Below, in pieces: positions 1 through 7,894 of a stretch of 22,242 nucleotides of DNA; positions within the stretch are counted from its first letter, which is position 1; the number at the start of each line of letters is the position of its first letter. The notes under the pieces are model-generated. The model was not told the origin of the DNA, searched no databases, and was given only the letters and a program-made list of their open reading frames with translations. The DNA lies in NCBI GenBank assembly GCA_900754475.1, contig CAAECY010000167.1, forward strand, positions 1-22,242. The letters are read 5' to 3'. The translations under genes were made by a program, and so were the position numbers. The stretch is from an uncultured Sutterella sp. (GTDB lineage Bacteria; Pseudomonadota; Gammaproteobacteria; Burkholderiales; Burkholderiaceae_F).

Positions 1-99
1 GAGCACGCGGCCGACGGCCCGGCACGCCTCTTCGGTGAGCGTCTTGTCGACGACGCCGCGGATGTCGTAAGCCTTGAAAATCGATGCGTCGATGTACAT
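1..99 (-). CDS. phosphoglucomutase/phosphomannomutase, N-terminal fragment
   Basis: Only the first 33 codons lie in the window; the gene continues beyond the left edge. The residues I-F-K-A-Y-D-I-R-G near the N-terminus are the signature start of alpha-D-phosphohexomutase domain I (ManB/AlgC/Pgm type). The family interconverts hexose 1- and 6-phosphates and so would supply glucose-1-P to GalU or mannose-1-P to GDP-mannose synthesis; the substrate cannot be told from this fragment. I chose ATG at 99 because GGAG (110-113) lies about ten bases upstream. An in-frame ATG at 120 overlaps the galU stop (TGATG) and is the alternative. It follows galU directly, so the two are probably co-transcribed and possibly translationally coupled. 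Confidence 0.88.
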   Translation of the reverse strand, partial: MYIDASIFKAYDIRGVVDKTLTEEACRAVGRVL

Positions 100-119
100 G
101 TTCGTTTCGCTCCGACGCA

Positions 120-959
120 TCAGTTGATCTTGAAGCCGCGCTTTCGAGCGAAGCTCACGGTGGCGTCGATATAGCCCTGCTTGCTGCCGCAGTCGTAGCG
201 GTGACCCTGATAGCGGCAGGCATAGGTGGGAACATCGGCAAGCGACGAGGAGATGGCGTCCGTCAGCTGGATTTCGCCGCCCACACCCGCCTGCTGCACT
301 TCGAGGTAGTCGAAGATTTCGGGTTCGAACACATAACGACCGATCACGGCAAGGCGCGAGGGCGCCGCGGCGGGATCGGGCTTTTCCACGATGCCGCGAA
401 CGCGGGAAACCGGGCACACCGCATCGTCCACGCTCACGATCCCGTACTTCTTGGTGTCTTCAAGCGCCACGTCTTGAACGGCCACGACCGAGCCGCCCCC
501 CTGCGCTTCGCGCGCGTCGAGGAGCTGCTTCACGACGGAGACGTCCGAACTGATCAAGTCGTCGGGCAGAACGACGGCAAAGGGTTCGTCACCGATCACG
601 GGACGCGCGCAGAGAACGGCGTGACCGAGACCGAGCGCCTGGGGCTGACGAACGTAGATGCAGTTGATTCCGGGGGGAACAATGCTGCGCACCGTTTCGA
701 GGAGTTCGTCCTTGCCCTTATTTTCCAATTCCGCTTCCAATTCGGGGTTGCGGTCGAAATGATCTTCGATCGCACGCTTGTTGCGGCCCGTCACGAAAAC
801 CATCTCGGTGATGCCCGCCTTGTAGGCCTCTTCCACCGCGTACTGAATGAGCGGCTTATCGACCACGGGAAGCATTTCCTTCGGCATCGCTTTCGTCGCG
901 GGAAGGAATCGGGTTCCGAGACCGTTCACGGGAAACACAACTTTCTTGACGGGCAACAC
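120..959 (-). CDS. galU: UTP--glucose-1-phosphate uridylyltransferase GalU
   Basis: The product makes UDP-glucose from UTP and glucose-1-phosphate in the cytoplasm, a precursor for surface polysaccharides. The 279-residue protein is slightly shorter than the usual 290-300. It has the nucleotide-binding signature G-L-G-T-R-F-L-P-A-T-K (residues 13-23) followed by P-K-E-M-L-P-V-V-D-K-P, the D-D pair at 133-134, V-E-K-P at 191-194, G-E-I-Q-L-T-D at 228-234 and D-C-G-S-K-Q-G-Y at 256-263, all typical of bacterial GalU. The start is GTG at 959, preceded by AAGGAG at about 967-972 with seven bases spacing. It lies 141 bases after the LtaS-like gene and next to a phosphohexomutase, so the 3' end of the locus is a sugar-precursor module. 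Its leader holds 11-base-phased TTGACG repeats. Identification is secure. Confidence 0.98.
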   Translation of the reverse strand: MLPVKKVVFPVNGLGTRFLPATKAMPKEMLPVVDKPLIQYAVEEAYKAGITEMVFVTGRNKRAIEDHFDRNPELEAELENKGKDELLETVRSIVPPGINCIYVRQPQALGLGHAVLCARPVIGDEPFAVVLPDDLISSDVSVVKQLLDAREAQGGGSVVAVQDVALEDTKKYGIVSVDDAVCPVSRVRGIVEKPDPAAAPSRLAVIGRYVFEPEIFDYLEVQQAGVGGEIQLTDAISSSLADVPTYACRYQGHRYDCGSKQGYIDATVSFARKRGFKIN

Positions 960-979
960 GCTATTTCTCCTTCGTTGAA

Positions 980-1018
980 TTGACGGTTTGTTGACGCTTT
1001 GTTGACGTTTTTTAGACG
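980..1018. repeat. 11-base-period TTGACG repeats upstream of galU
   Basis: On the plus strand TTGACG occurs at 980-985, 991-996 and 1002-1007, exactly 11 bases apart. A degenerate fourth copy, TAGACG, lies at 1013-1018 in the same phase. The array sits 20-60 bases upstream of the galU GTG, in the only gap between galU and the preceding gene. The spacing is about one helical turn, so the copies face the same side of the DNA, as binding sites for a cooperatively bound regulator often do. No regulator is identified and no clear sigma70 promoter could be placed. Confidence 0.6.
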
Positions 1019-1100
1019 CATCCCTTGAAATCGACTCTCAAAGAACGGTCACATCACCAGGGATCTGTGTTTTCAGTTTTTATGAAAGCGGATTCAGGGA

Positions 1101-2669
1101 TTACCCTTGAATGACTCGTGTCATCAACCGCTCCACCCGAATGTTAGACGATATTGCCCGATCGTGTCGGGGCCACCGCACCCAGAGAGTGTCGGACGGA
1201 ATCTCGTTTTCCCGCCGCCGGAGAACCTCGAGCCCCGGCAGGTGGTCGCCGTAGAGACAAAGATCGATACCGCGGTATGTGTCCTTCCCTCCCTCTTCCA
1301 TCTCGACCACCCGATGCAACCCCGCATCGAAGTGCTTCAAATGCGTTTCGTAGCGCTCGACTTCCGTCAACTTCTCGGCCCCCGGGAATTTGTCCTTCGA
1401 CCAGGGCCCGTGCGCTTCCATCGTGACGACGAACAAAAAAACGGGCTCCTCGGCTTTGTCGAGGTACTCCGCCGCCCAAGCGAGTAAAGCTTCGTCCGAA
1501 ACGTAATGCCCGCAGTACGCTTCGGGCTTCGTGAAACGCGTGTCGAGTTTTTTCAAGGCCTCCAAGTCGATGAACTCGTCGAACCCCAAATTCGGCATCA
1601 CGCGGTTCCGGTCGAAAAAGCGTCCGTCGTTCGGGTGGCAGACGACCGTACGGTACCCCAGGCGCTTCATGCGTCGGGCGAGGCTCTCCATCGGCCCCAT
1701 CGCCGCCAGCCGGTAAGGGTCGAACCCGTAGGTTTCGAGGTCCCGCGGCTTCACGCCCGTCAAGACCGCGAATTCGCTTCGCATGGTGTAGGCACCCCGC
1801 CAGTCGAGCTCCAGGGCTCCGGACGAACCTTCCGCAACCAACCGGTCAAGCACGGGTGTCACGCTCGGACGCCCCAAGAGACGCCCGATGGGAGCGAGCG
1901 ACTCCGCCTGAACGAGGAGCAAATGACACTTCTCTTCGGGAACAACTGCTGCAGCCACCCCGGCATCGAGCTCTTTTCCCCCCTCAAACCGAAACCGCTC
2001 CCGCAACGCCATACGCCGTTGCCCGTGCCAGAGCGAATGCAGCAAAGCCGCTCCGACCGGGGTGTAGGTCGCAGCATCCGTCTGGGTGTCAAAGGTCAGG
2101 GGATAGTTCGCAAGAAACGCTTCCACGCTCCGATTCGGACGACGAACAAAGGCCACAAACCCCGCAAACGCCAGAAGGATTGCCGCCCCCACCCCGACCC
2201 GGGTCCCTACGGAACCGAGATTCGCCGCGGGTTCCAAGGAGATGCCCCACGCCAAAAGCCCAAAAGCCCCGACCACCAACGGCCACACCCACAAGGGGGC
2301 ATAGCCGAAGTAGAGCCTCGGATAGCGCAAGGCGTGCCCCGCCAGAAAGACATCCGAAAAAACGAGCACCTCGGAGAGGATCGCCACCTTCAAGCGGTTC
2401 CCCGCCCAAAGGAGCACGATCAAAAGAAGCCCCAGGGCGAAACTCGCGATCGGACGGTCGAAGAGCACGAGGAGCAACGGATAAACGAGCGACGCGACAA
2501 GCCCGCACGTGAGGTGCCCGATTCCGTAGGCACGAAAGGACACCGTCATGCCTCGGCCCGCAACCGAAGGCGTCGCCTCACGATTCGCCAGCATCAGGAG
2601 CCCCATAAGGAGCACGTCCGAGAGGAGCACGAAGAGGACGGTCATGGAGGGGTTCATCGAAGCGCTCAT
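1101..2669 (-). CDS. LtaS-like (sulfatase-fold) membrane phosphotransferase, WcbQ-type capsule locus protein
   Basis: This 522-residue protein has an N-terminal membrane domain of about five to six hydrophobic segments (roughly residues 8-28, 48-70, 74-92, 98-116, 124-144, 155-175) and a C-terminal alkaline phosphatase/sulfatase-fold domain from about 245. Conserved LtaS-type residues are visible: metal-ligand Glu256 (Q-A-E-S-L), nucleophile Thr295 (Y-T-M-R-S-E-F), His420 (E-A-H-G-P-W) and Asp475/His476 (Y-G-D-H-L). LtaS and OpgB relatives transfer phosphoglycerol from phosphatidylglycerol to an alcohol outside the cytoplasmic membrane, while others transfer phosphoethanolamine or hydrolyse sulfate. 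The substrate here is not known. Its ATG overlaps the stop of the upstream SDR gene (ATGA at 2666-2669), so translation of the two is probably coupled. Related sulfatase-family proteins occur in wcb/rkp capsule loci. I infer a role in putting a phospho head group on the capsule lipid. Confidence 0.9.
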   Translation of the reverse strand: MSASMNPSMTVLFVLLSDVLLMGLLMLANREATPSVAGRGMTVSFRAYGIGHLTCGLVASLVYPLLLVLFDRPIASFALGLLLIVLLWAGNRLKVAILSEVLVFSDVFLAGHALRYPRLYFGYAPLWVWPLVVGAFGLLAWGISLEPAANLGSVGTRVGVGAAILLAFAGFVAFVRRPNRSVEAFLANYPLTFDTQTDAATYTPVGAALLHSLWHGQRRMALRERFRFEGGKELDAGVAAAVVPEEKCHLLLVQAESLAPIGRLLGRPSVTPVLDRLVAEGSSGALELDWRGAYTMRSEFAVLTGVKPRDLETYGFDPYRLAAMGPMESLARRMKRLGYRTVVCHPNDGRFFDRNRVMPNLGFDEFIDLEALKKLDTRFTKPEAYCGHYVSDEALLAWAAEYLDKAEEPVFLFVVTMEAHGPWSKDKFPGAEKLTEVERYETHLKHFDAGLHRVVEMEEGGKDTYRGIDLCLYGDHLPGLEVLRRRENEIPSDTLWVRWPRHDRAISSNIRVERLMTRVIQG

Positions 2670-3715
2670 CGGGACGCACCTCGATCGACATCATTCTCCG
2701 TTACAGAGGAATTTCCACGAGAGCGAGCACTCGCTTTCTTTTCTTGCTGCCCTTCGGCAACCTTCTTGCTGCAACTCTCCGTACCGCTTTCTTTGCGACT
2801 CTCCCGATCGGGCTCCACCGTAAAAAAGAACCCGTTCAAAAAGAGATGCTCAAGCGAAGCGGGCACTAACTTCAGAAGCGCAATCCCGATTGCCAGGATC
2901 TTCGGGAAGGCGTACTCGCGCTTTCCGGCATCGATCGCATGCTTCATGAGACGAGCGGCTTTCTCCGCGGACATGAGCCACGGTTTCGATCCTTGATAGC
3001 GCCGGCTCATGTCGGATTCGACGTAGCCGGGCAAGAGCACCGTGACGCCGACGTCTTTGCCCCTCAACAGTCGCCGAAGCGCCTCCCCGTACGTGCGCAG
3101 AGCCGCCTTCGAGGCGGAGTACCCGGGCGACCCCGGGAGCCCCGTCAGAGCCGCCAAGGAGGCCACAAACGCAACCTGCACGTGCTTCACGGGCACAGCC
3201 CCTTCAGCACGCGCAAGCAGAAGAGCACGCACGAAAGCGTTCGCGGCGAGGATGTTCCCCGTTGCGTTCACGTCGAGCTCCCGAAGAAGGTCGTCGTTTC
3301 GTTCGGGAAGCCACAGGAGATCCTCTCCTGCGTTCCTACCCTTTTCTCCTTCAACCTTTGCTTCAACCGCTTCGCCGCCGTTACCGTCCTTTCCAACTTC
3401 TCCGATACGTCGCCCTTCCACCGACGCCGAAACACCCGCTCCGAGAATGAGAATGTCGGTCCCACAACGAGCCGCCTCTTCGCACCAGGCTTCAAGCGCA
3501 ACACGATCCCGAAGGTCGAAAGCCGCCGTACGCACGACGGCCCCCTTTGCTTCGGCCGCAGACTTCAGCCGCGCAAGCGCCTCCGTACGGCGCCCCGCCA
3601 GGAGGAGCTCCGTCCCCGGGGCGGCATAGACGTCGACGAGCGCTTCGCCGATTCCGCCCGTCGCGCCGCAAATGGCGACGATGCGGTCTTGATGTGGAGT
3701 GGCGTCGGTGGTCAT
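2666..3715 (-). CDS. short-chain dehydrogenase/reductase, RkpH/WcbP type
   Basis: This is an NAD(P)-dependent SDR of 349 residues, longer than the usual 250-280. It shows the Rossmann motif G-A-T-G-G-I-G (17-23), structural Asn150, catalytic Ser186, and Tyr199-Lys203 in Y-S-A-S-K; the usual N-A-G after beta-4 is replaced by L-G-A-G. Residues 101-133 form a Gly/Glu-rich insert absent from typical SDRs. Residues 270-300 are hydrophobic and may associate with the membrane, as in 3-ketosphinganine reductases. The last 45 residues are charged low complexity. ATG at 3715 is preferred over a TTG at 3733; neither has a strong ribosome binding site. Its stop overlaps the start of the LtaS-like gene. 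In context it probably reduces the ketone left by the AONS-like condensation; that substrate is inferred. Confidence 0.92.
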   Translation of the reverse strand: MTTDATPHQDRIVAICGATGGIGEALVDVYAAPGTELLLAGRRTEALARLKSAAEAKGAVVRTAAFDLRDRVALEAWCEEAARCGTDILILGAGVSASVEGRRIGEVGKDGNGGEAVEAKVEGEKGRNAGEDLLWLPERNDDLLRELDVNATGNILAANAFVRALLLARAEGAVPVKHVQVAFVASLAALTGLPGSPGYSASKAALRTYGEALRRLLRGKDVGVTVLLPGYVESDMSRRYQGSKPWLMSAEKAARLMKHAIDAGKREYAFPKILAIGIALLKLVPASLEHLFLNGFFFTVEPDRESRKESGTESCSKKVAEGQQEKKASARSRGNSSVTENDVDRGASR

Positions 3716-3869
3716 GGGAAATATCGTTCTCAAACTCGCAAAGTAAGTGAGCGGTTGCTTTCGGTTTTAGGCCGTATTTCTAGGGCCTCACATCGAATTC
3801 TTCGACACTCGCCTTACGCTCGCTTCTCTTATTTCTTCCGTACGTTCTTCTTTACGTTCAACTTCGTAC
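3716..3869. other. 154-base spacer between GNAT and SDR genes
   Basis: No reading frame here looks coding. Its left end includes the weak ribosome-binding region of the SDR gene. The right part (3833-3856) has two near-identical 12-base units beginning TTCTTC and ending TACG, giving a purine-rich minus-strand transcript. No terminator-like hairpin followed by a T-run was found, so read-through from the GNAT gene is plausible. Confidence 0.5.
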
Positions 3870-4472
3870 TCACTTCGCCACGGGCTTCACCCAGAGCTCA
3901 CCCCCGGCAGGGTGACGTTCCAGAAGCGGCCCGCCCGAGGGGATGGCACCCGCCTTCACGAACCCCGCCTTTTCGTAAAAGCGGATGGCGCGGGCGTTGT
4001 CGGCCCAGCAGTGAAGGGCCAGAGCCTTTTTCCCCGAGTCGCGCGCCATGTCTTCGGCCATGCTCATCATGAGACGAGAAAGGCCCTGCCCTCGGAATTC
4101 GTCCGCCACCCAGAAGGTGTTGATCCAAAGGGCTTCGGGGTAGGAAGCCTCAAGAAGCGGCCGCACGGGGTCGAGCTTGGTCTTGGCGATGAAGCCTTCC
4201 ATCACGGCAGGGACCTTCTGCAAAGACGCGTCGTACGAGAACAAGAGCCCCGCCAACGTCCCTCGAACCTCAAAAAGCACGATGTTCTTGAGGTCGTACG
4301 CCCCCTGGCCTCGCATCAGCACCATCTGAAGGAGCTTCTCGGGCCCCATGCCGGGAACGACCCCGGTCAGGAGGTGTTCGATCACGCCTTCGGAGACGAC
4401 GTTCAAAATGTGCGCGACGGCGGGGACGTCGTCCTCACCGGCCAAGCGCATGTTGAGTTCGGGAGAAATCAT
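3870..4472 (-). CDS. GNAT-family N-acyltransferase
   Basis: This 200-residue protein has the GNAT fold signature: acyl-CoA pyrophosphate loop R-G-Q-G-L-S at 127-132 after a beta-strand (W-I-N-T-F-W-V), and the late motif N-A-R-A-I-R-F-Y-E-K-A-G-F at 159-171. GNAT enzymes move an acyl group from CoA (sometimes ACP) to an amine or hydroxyl. The start at 4472 is set by AAGGA six bases upstream; 21 in-frame residues before it lack support. It lies between the KpsS-like and SDR genes in an otherwise rkp/wcb-like set. Bacterial ceramide synthase (bCerS) is also GNAT-like and works with an AONS-family Spt, so an N-acylation step on a sphingoid-like lipid is an attractive inference. A sugar acetyltransferase or unrelated GNAT remains possible. 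Confidence 0.9.
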   Translation of the reverse strand: MISPELNMRLAGEDDVPAVAHILNVVSEGVIEHLLTGVVPGMGPEKLLQMVLMRGQGAYDLKNIVLFEVRGTLAGLLFSYDASLQKVPAVMEGFIAKTKLDPVRPLLEASYPEALWINTFWVADEFRGQGLSRLMMSMAEDMARDSGKKALALHCWADNARAIRFYEKAGFVKAGAIPSGGPLLERHPAGGELWVKPVAK

Positions 4473-4574
4473 GAAAAATCCTTGGTAGTCCGAAAATAGG
4501 TGGCTGCTCGTCAACGCCGTACAAAAAGCGATCAAAGTAGCGTACGAGGAAGCGAACAGGGATGCAATCAGGAG

Positions 4575-4601
4575 GAAAGGCGCTTATCAAATACGCCTTT
4601 C
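4575..4601. other. 8-bp inverted repeat (hairpin) between KpsS-like and GNAT genes
   Basis: GAAAGGCG (4575-4582) is repeated inverted as CGCCTTTC (4594-4601) around an 11-base loop. It lies just after the stop of the KpsS-like gene, in the 149-base gap before the GNAT gene. No T-run follows on the minus strand, so it is not a canonical intrinsic terminator. It may limit read-through or mark an RNA-processing site. Confidence 0.45.
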
Positions 4602-4621
4602 GACGCTCTGTGCCTGCGTGT

Positions 4622-6244
4622 TCAAACGAGCTTTTTCCCGACACGCTCGGAAGGCACAGCCTCAAGACCGGCGACGCCCTCCGCCACCCCCTGTTCTTCG
4701 GCAAGGCGCAACACCATCATGCCGCTCTTGGGTTTCGTGCGTTCGGACCGTGCAAAGCGCTCCACTGCGTCCTCTGCCGCGAGCTTCATCGCCTCGTCCG
4801 TGTAGAAGTTCCCCCGCACGAGCGCTCTTTCGCCCAAGACGCGCTTGAAATCCCGGTAGAGCTCCGGATCGGGCGCCTGCGGGGCCCGCCAGAAGCGGTC
4901 GAGCGTGACGTAGGGGAGGCACTGCGTCAAGCCTCTTAAGTTGTAGATCGACCGCCCCAAGCAATAGACGGGCTTACCCGCTTCGAGCGCCATCAAGCCC
5001 ACGGTGCTGTTCACAAGCACGACGCCTCTCGAACCCCGGATCATCTTCATCGTGTTGCCGTCTTCGACATACGTCACACGGTCTTCGATCCCGAGCTCCC
5101 GCGCAAAGCCTCGGATAAAGTCCCCGTAACGGATGAGACCGTTGTCAAGCGGATGGTTGCGAATCAAGAGGCGCGTCTTCGGGAACGCACACCGCGCAAA
5201 GGACGAAAGCACGTCCGCAATCGCCTCCTGCACGCGTACGTAGGGGGAATAGAGCTGGATCTGACTGTCGGTGACGAGCTGCAGAGGGAAGAAGAAGTAA
5301 GGTTCCGTTCGCTCCTCAAAGGCCTTCAGAGTCTCCTGCGAGGTTTCGGCTCGCGACGCGCGCTTCAAGTAACGCGGCAAAATCCCCAGGAGCTCGAAAA
5401 AGATGTTCGTCGGTCGGTGGGTGCGGTAGTGACGGTACTTGGGCCACAAGAAGAAATTCCCCGCATGGTGAAGAATCGCCTTCGTCACCTTGTCGTGGAG
5501 GTCGTTCTCAAGCTTTGCTTCCGTCGGATCCGGCAGGTCCTGCGCCAGGGCATGGATTTCCTTCGGGTTCGTGGGGAGAGACGACCGTCCGTTCACGCCG
5601 TTTTCTTCCAAGGTTGAAAAGCCCGAGCGCAAATAGCCTTCTTCAAACACCCACACGCGGATCCCGCGCACGTGCGCCAACCGCACCGCTTCCCAGTGCA
5701 AAGGTCGCCAGTCGCCGTAGAGGCAAATGTCCGTGATGCCGCGTTCGCGATAGAGGTCCCCCACCCACTCGGGCCAACCGTAGATGTCTCCCGTGTAGGC
5801 GATGGCGGGGTTCGGGAGGCCCCAAAGCACCGCATCCCCGCCGCAGAAGTTCACCTTCGCGACCGTGGCGCCTTCCGCGCGCAGGCGGTCGGCGAGACGG
5901 CGGAAGAAGAGACTCTGAGGGCCCTGGAGCAAAAGAAAGGAGCGCCCCGCGAGCGCACCCGCCGAACCCCGGGAGGAGCGGGACGAACAGGACGACCGTG
6001 ACGCCTCGGCAGCTCCGGGAGCACCCGAAACACCGGAAGCACCCGAAGCAGCCTTCGAAGCGGACGCGGATTCCGCAGCCTTCGGCGCCGCCGAAGGCAT
6101 GTCCGCCCCCGGACGACGAATACGGTTTTTCTCCGGAGAGCGTTTTTCGGAACGGCTCTTCGACTTCATGCGCTTCGGGGAGCGGGAGACGGTCGATTGA
6201 GCGGTCGATTGAGGAACGGTCGATTGGGGTTGGGTCTGGTCCAT
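4622..6244 (-). CDS. KpsS-like capsule polysaccharide protein (beta-Kdo transferase family)
   Basis: This member of the Capsule_synth (KpsC/KpsS, RkpJ, WcbO) family has 540 residues from ATG 6244. KpsS adds the first beta-Kdo to the glycerophospholipid terminus of group 2 capsules at the cytoplasmic face. The core starts near residue 101 (S-F-L-L-L-Q-G-P). It shows F-E-E-G-Y-L-R at 200-206, P-L-Q-L-V-T-D-S-Q-I at 320-329, N-H-P-L-D at 363-367 and V-N-S-T-V-G-L at 411-417, all family signatures. The first 100 residues are Ser/Ala/Arg/Lys-rich low complexity, including a repeated Q-S-T unit; this is unusual because relatives are near 400 residues. The start is uncertain: ATG 6244 has no clear ribosome binding site, and ATG 6100 (preceded by GGGGGCGGAC) would drop 48 residues. 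It lies 268 bases after the AONS-like gene. Confidence 0.9.
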   Translation of the reverse strand: MDQTQPQSTVPQSTAQSTVSRSPKRMKSKSRSEKRSPEKNRIRRPGADMPSAAPKAAESASASKAASGASGVSGAPGAAEASRSSCSSRSSRGSAGALAGRSFLLLQGPQSLFFRRLADRLRAEGATVAKVNFCGGDAVLWGLPNPAIAYTGDIYGWPEWVGDLYRERGITDICLYGDWRPLHWEAVRLAHVRGIRVWVFEEGYLRSGFSTLEENGVNGRSSLPTNPKEIHALAQDLPDPTEAKLENDLHDKVTKAILHHAGNFFLWPKYRHYRTHRPTNIFFELLGILPRYLKRASRAETSQETLKAFEERTEPYFFFPLQLVTDSQIQLYSPYVRVQEAIADVLSSFARCAFPKTRLLIRNHPLDNGLIRYGDFIRGFARELGIEDRVTYVEDGNTMKMIRGSRGVVLVNSTVGLMALEAGKPVYCLGRSIYNLRGLTQCLPYVTLDRFWRAPQAPDPELYRDFKRVLGERALVRGNFYTDEAMKLAAEDAVERFARSERTKPKSGMMVLRLAEEQGVAEGVAGLEAVPSERVGKKLV

Positions 6245-6266
6245 TTTCGGTACGGGTGCCGCACAT

Positions 6267-6282
6267 TCCGACAACGGTCGGA
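6267..6282. other. 6-bp hairpin just upstream of the KpsS-like start
   Basis: TCCGAC (6267-6272) and GTCGGA (6277-6282) form a perfect inverted repeat with a four-base loop. In the minus-strand transcript it ends about 22 bases before the ATG at 6244. It could affect ribosome access; function is not shown. Confidence 0.35.
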
Positions 6283-6298
6283 GGTTTCGGGCTCAATG

Positions 6299-6338
6299 CG
6301 AACGAATACGAACAAAAGCGAACGAATGCGAACAAAAT
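6299..6338. repeat. 20-base tandem duplication in spacer upstream of the KpsS-like gene
   Basis: Two adjacent 20-base units (6299-6318 and 6319-6338), beginning CGAACGAAT and continuing with CGAACAAAA, differ at two positions. They sit in the 267-base gap between the AONS-like and KpsS-like genes, which otherwise shows no coding frame. The minus-strand transcript would be rich in TTCG/TTGT. Confidence 0.6.
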
Positions 6339-6511
6339 TCGGACGTTGCGAGAGGAGAAAATCGGGGCTTCGTCCGAGGGAGCCCCTCTCTTGACTCAAA
6401 AACACCCGAAGGCCTGCTGCCCGGCGAACTTTCGGGACTTGCGAACCTGCGGACTTGCAGGCTTGCGGCCTTCGCGACGATCTCGAGAAGGCCCGCAGCG
6501 GCCTCCTTCTC

Positions 6512-7894
6512 TTATCGTCCCATCGCGGCCACGTCTTCGCGGGCCTTCGGGAGCTCTTCCACCACGATGTCGATCGCACGTCGGACGTGGTCGACCTCGT
6601 GCGCGGCGGAAAGGAAAAAGCGCAGACGCGCGGCCCCTTCTTCGACGACGGGATAGATGATGGGCATCACGTTCACGTGTCGGGCAAAGAGACGCGCGGC
6701 GAGCTTCCCCGCAAGGAGCGAACTTCCGAGCATGATCGGCACCACCGCATAGCCTTCGGCGGCTCCGGTATCGAGCCCTTTCTCCTTGGCGTAGCGCACG
6801 AATTCGTGGCTCACCGCCTGAAGTTTTGCCACGCGCTCGGGTTCGGCGAGCATGATTTCGATCGCACGGCGCGACGCGGCCGCCAAGACGGGCGACATCC
6901 CGACGCTGTAGACAAACCCGGGCGACGTGAACTTCAAGAGTTCCACCAGCGCCTTCGTCCCCGCGATGTAACCGCCGCAGCCGCAGCAGGTTTTGGACAA
7001 GGTCCCCATCCAGAGGTCGACGAGCCTCGGGTCGACCCCGAAGTGCTCGAACGTCCCCCGACCGGTCTTACCCAAGACCCCGAGTGCGTGCGCTTCGTCC
7101 ACCATGAGGAAGCACCCCCAGGTTTTCTTGAGACGCAAAAGGCCCGGCAGGTCGCAGATGTTCCCGTCCATCGAGAAAACGCCCTCCGTCACGATCAAAG
7201 CGCGCTGCGCCTTCGGGCGGTGTTCCTTCAGGAGGCGTTCCAAAGCGGCCGTATCGTTGTGGGGGTAGCTGATGCGACGCGCACCCGAGGTGAGAGCCCC
7301 CATCACGATCGAATTGTGCGCAAGCGCGTCGTGAAAGATCACGTCCTGGGGGCCGAAAAGCTTCCCGATGGTGGAGACGTTCGTCGCGTGACCGCTTACA
7401 TACGCAATCGCGTCTTCGGTTTCGTAGAGGTCCGCAATCGTCTTTTCGAGAGCTCGGTGAGGAGGGCGTTCACCCGATACCAAGCGCGACGCCGACGCGC
7501 TCGTGCCCCACATTTCCATGGCGGCGACACCCGCCTTTTCAAGTTCGGGGTGCCCGTTCAGATCCAGGTAGTCGTAGGTCGAGAAGTTGAGGAACGGAAC
7601 CCCGCCGATACGGGTCTCGGCTTTGGCGATCCCGTCGTGGCACTGAAAGAAGGGATTCAGAATCCCCGCGCGTTCGGCGACGCTCTGTTCCATCCGGAGC
7701 TGCTTCAACGCGGGGAACTCTTCAAAGGAGAGGGTCTTCGGGTCCGGCGTCCAGCGGGCTTCGTCGAGCGCGCGGCCGCCGGCCGAGGCGGCACCTGCCG
7801 CACTGCCGCCCGCGGCGTTCTTCTTCAGTCGCGCGAGCAGATTCGAGCGGTCCGCGCTCGTCAGTCCGAAAATCGAATTTTGTTTGTCGGTCAC
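6512..7894 (-). CDS. PLP-dependent AONS/KBL/SPT-family acyltransferase (RkpG/WcbT type)
   Basis: This alpha-oxoamine synthase family enzyme has 460 residues. The family joins an acyl thioester to an amino acid with loss of CO2 to give an alpha-amino ketone (AONS, KBL, serine palmitoyltransferase). Visible elements are: His193 in the H-D-A-L-A-H-N-S segment that stacks on PLP; D-E-A-H-A at 266-270; Schiff-base Lys301 in G-T-L-S-K; the following C-C-G-C-G-G-Y-I-A-G; and the C-terminal P-I-I-Y-P-V-V..R-L-R-F-F-L-S-A-A-H. About 95 residues precede the AONS core; the first 25 could be a docking helix. GTG 7894 was chosen because GAGAG lies eight bases upstream; the longer frame to 8068 needs a TTG and reads as spacer. 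Immediately downstream of the PKS, which has no thioesterase, it is the obvious candidate to release the finished chain. The amino acid used cannot be read from sequence. Confidence 0.93.
   Translation of the reverse strand: MTDKQNSIFGLTSADRSNLLARLKKNAAGGSAAGAASAGGRALDEARWTPDPKTLSFEEFPALKQLRMEQSVAERAGILNPFFQCHDGIAKAETRIGGVPFLNFSTYDYLDLNGHPELEKAGVAAMEMWGTSASASRLVSGERPPHRALEKTIADLYETEDAIAYVSGHATNVSTIGKLFGPQDVIFHDALAHNSIVMGALTSGARRISYPHNDTAALERLLKEHRPKAQRALIVTEGVFSMDGNICDLPGLLRLKKTWGCFLMVDEAHALGVLGKTGRGTFEHFGVDPRLVDLWMGTLSKTCCGCGGYIAGTKALVELLKFTSPGFVYSVGMSPVLAAASRRAIEIMLAEPERVAKLQAVSHEFVRYAKEKGLDTGAAEGYAVVPIMLGSSLLAGKLAARLFARHVNVMPIIYPVVEEGAARLRFFLSAAHEVDHVRRAIDIVVEELPKAREDVAAMGR

Noticed and set aside
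1506..2996. Plus-strand open frame across the LtaS-like and SDR genes
   Set aside because: It spans the junction of two well-supported minus genes and has a biased Arg/His/Pro composition with no motif.
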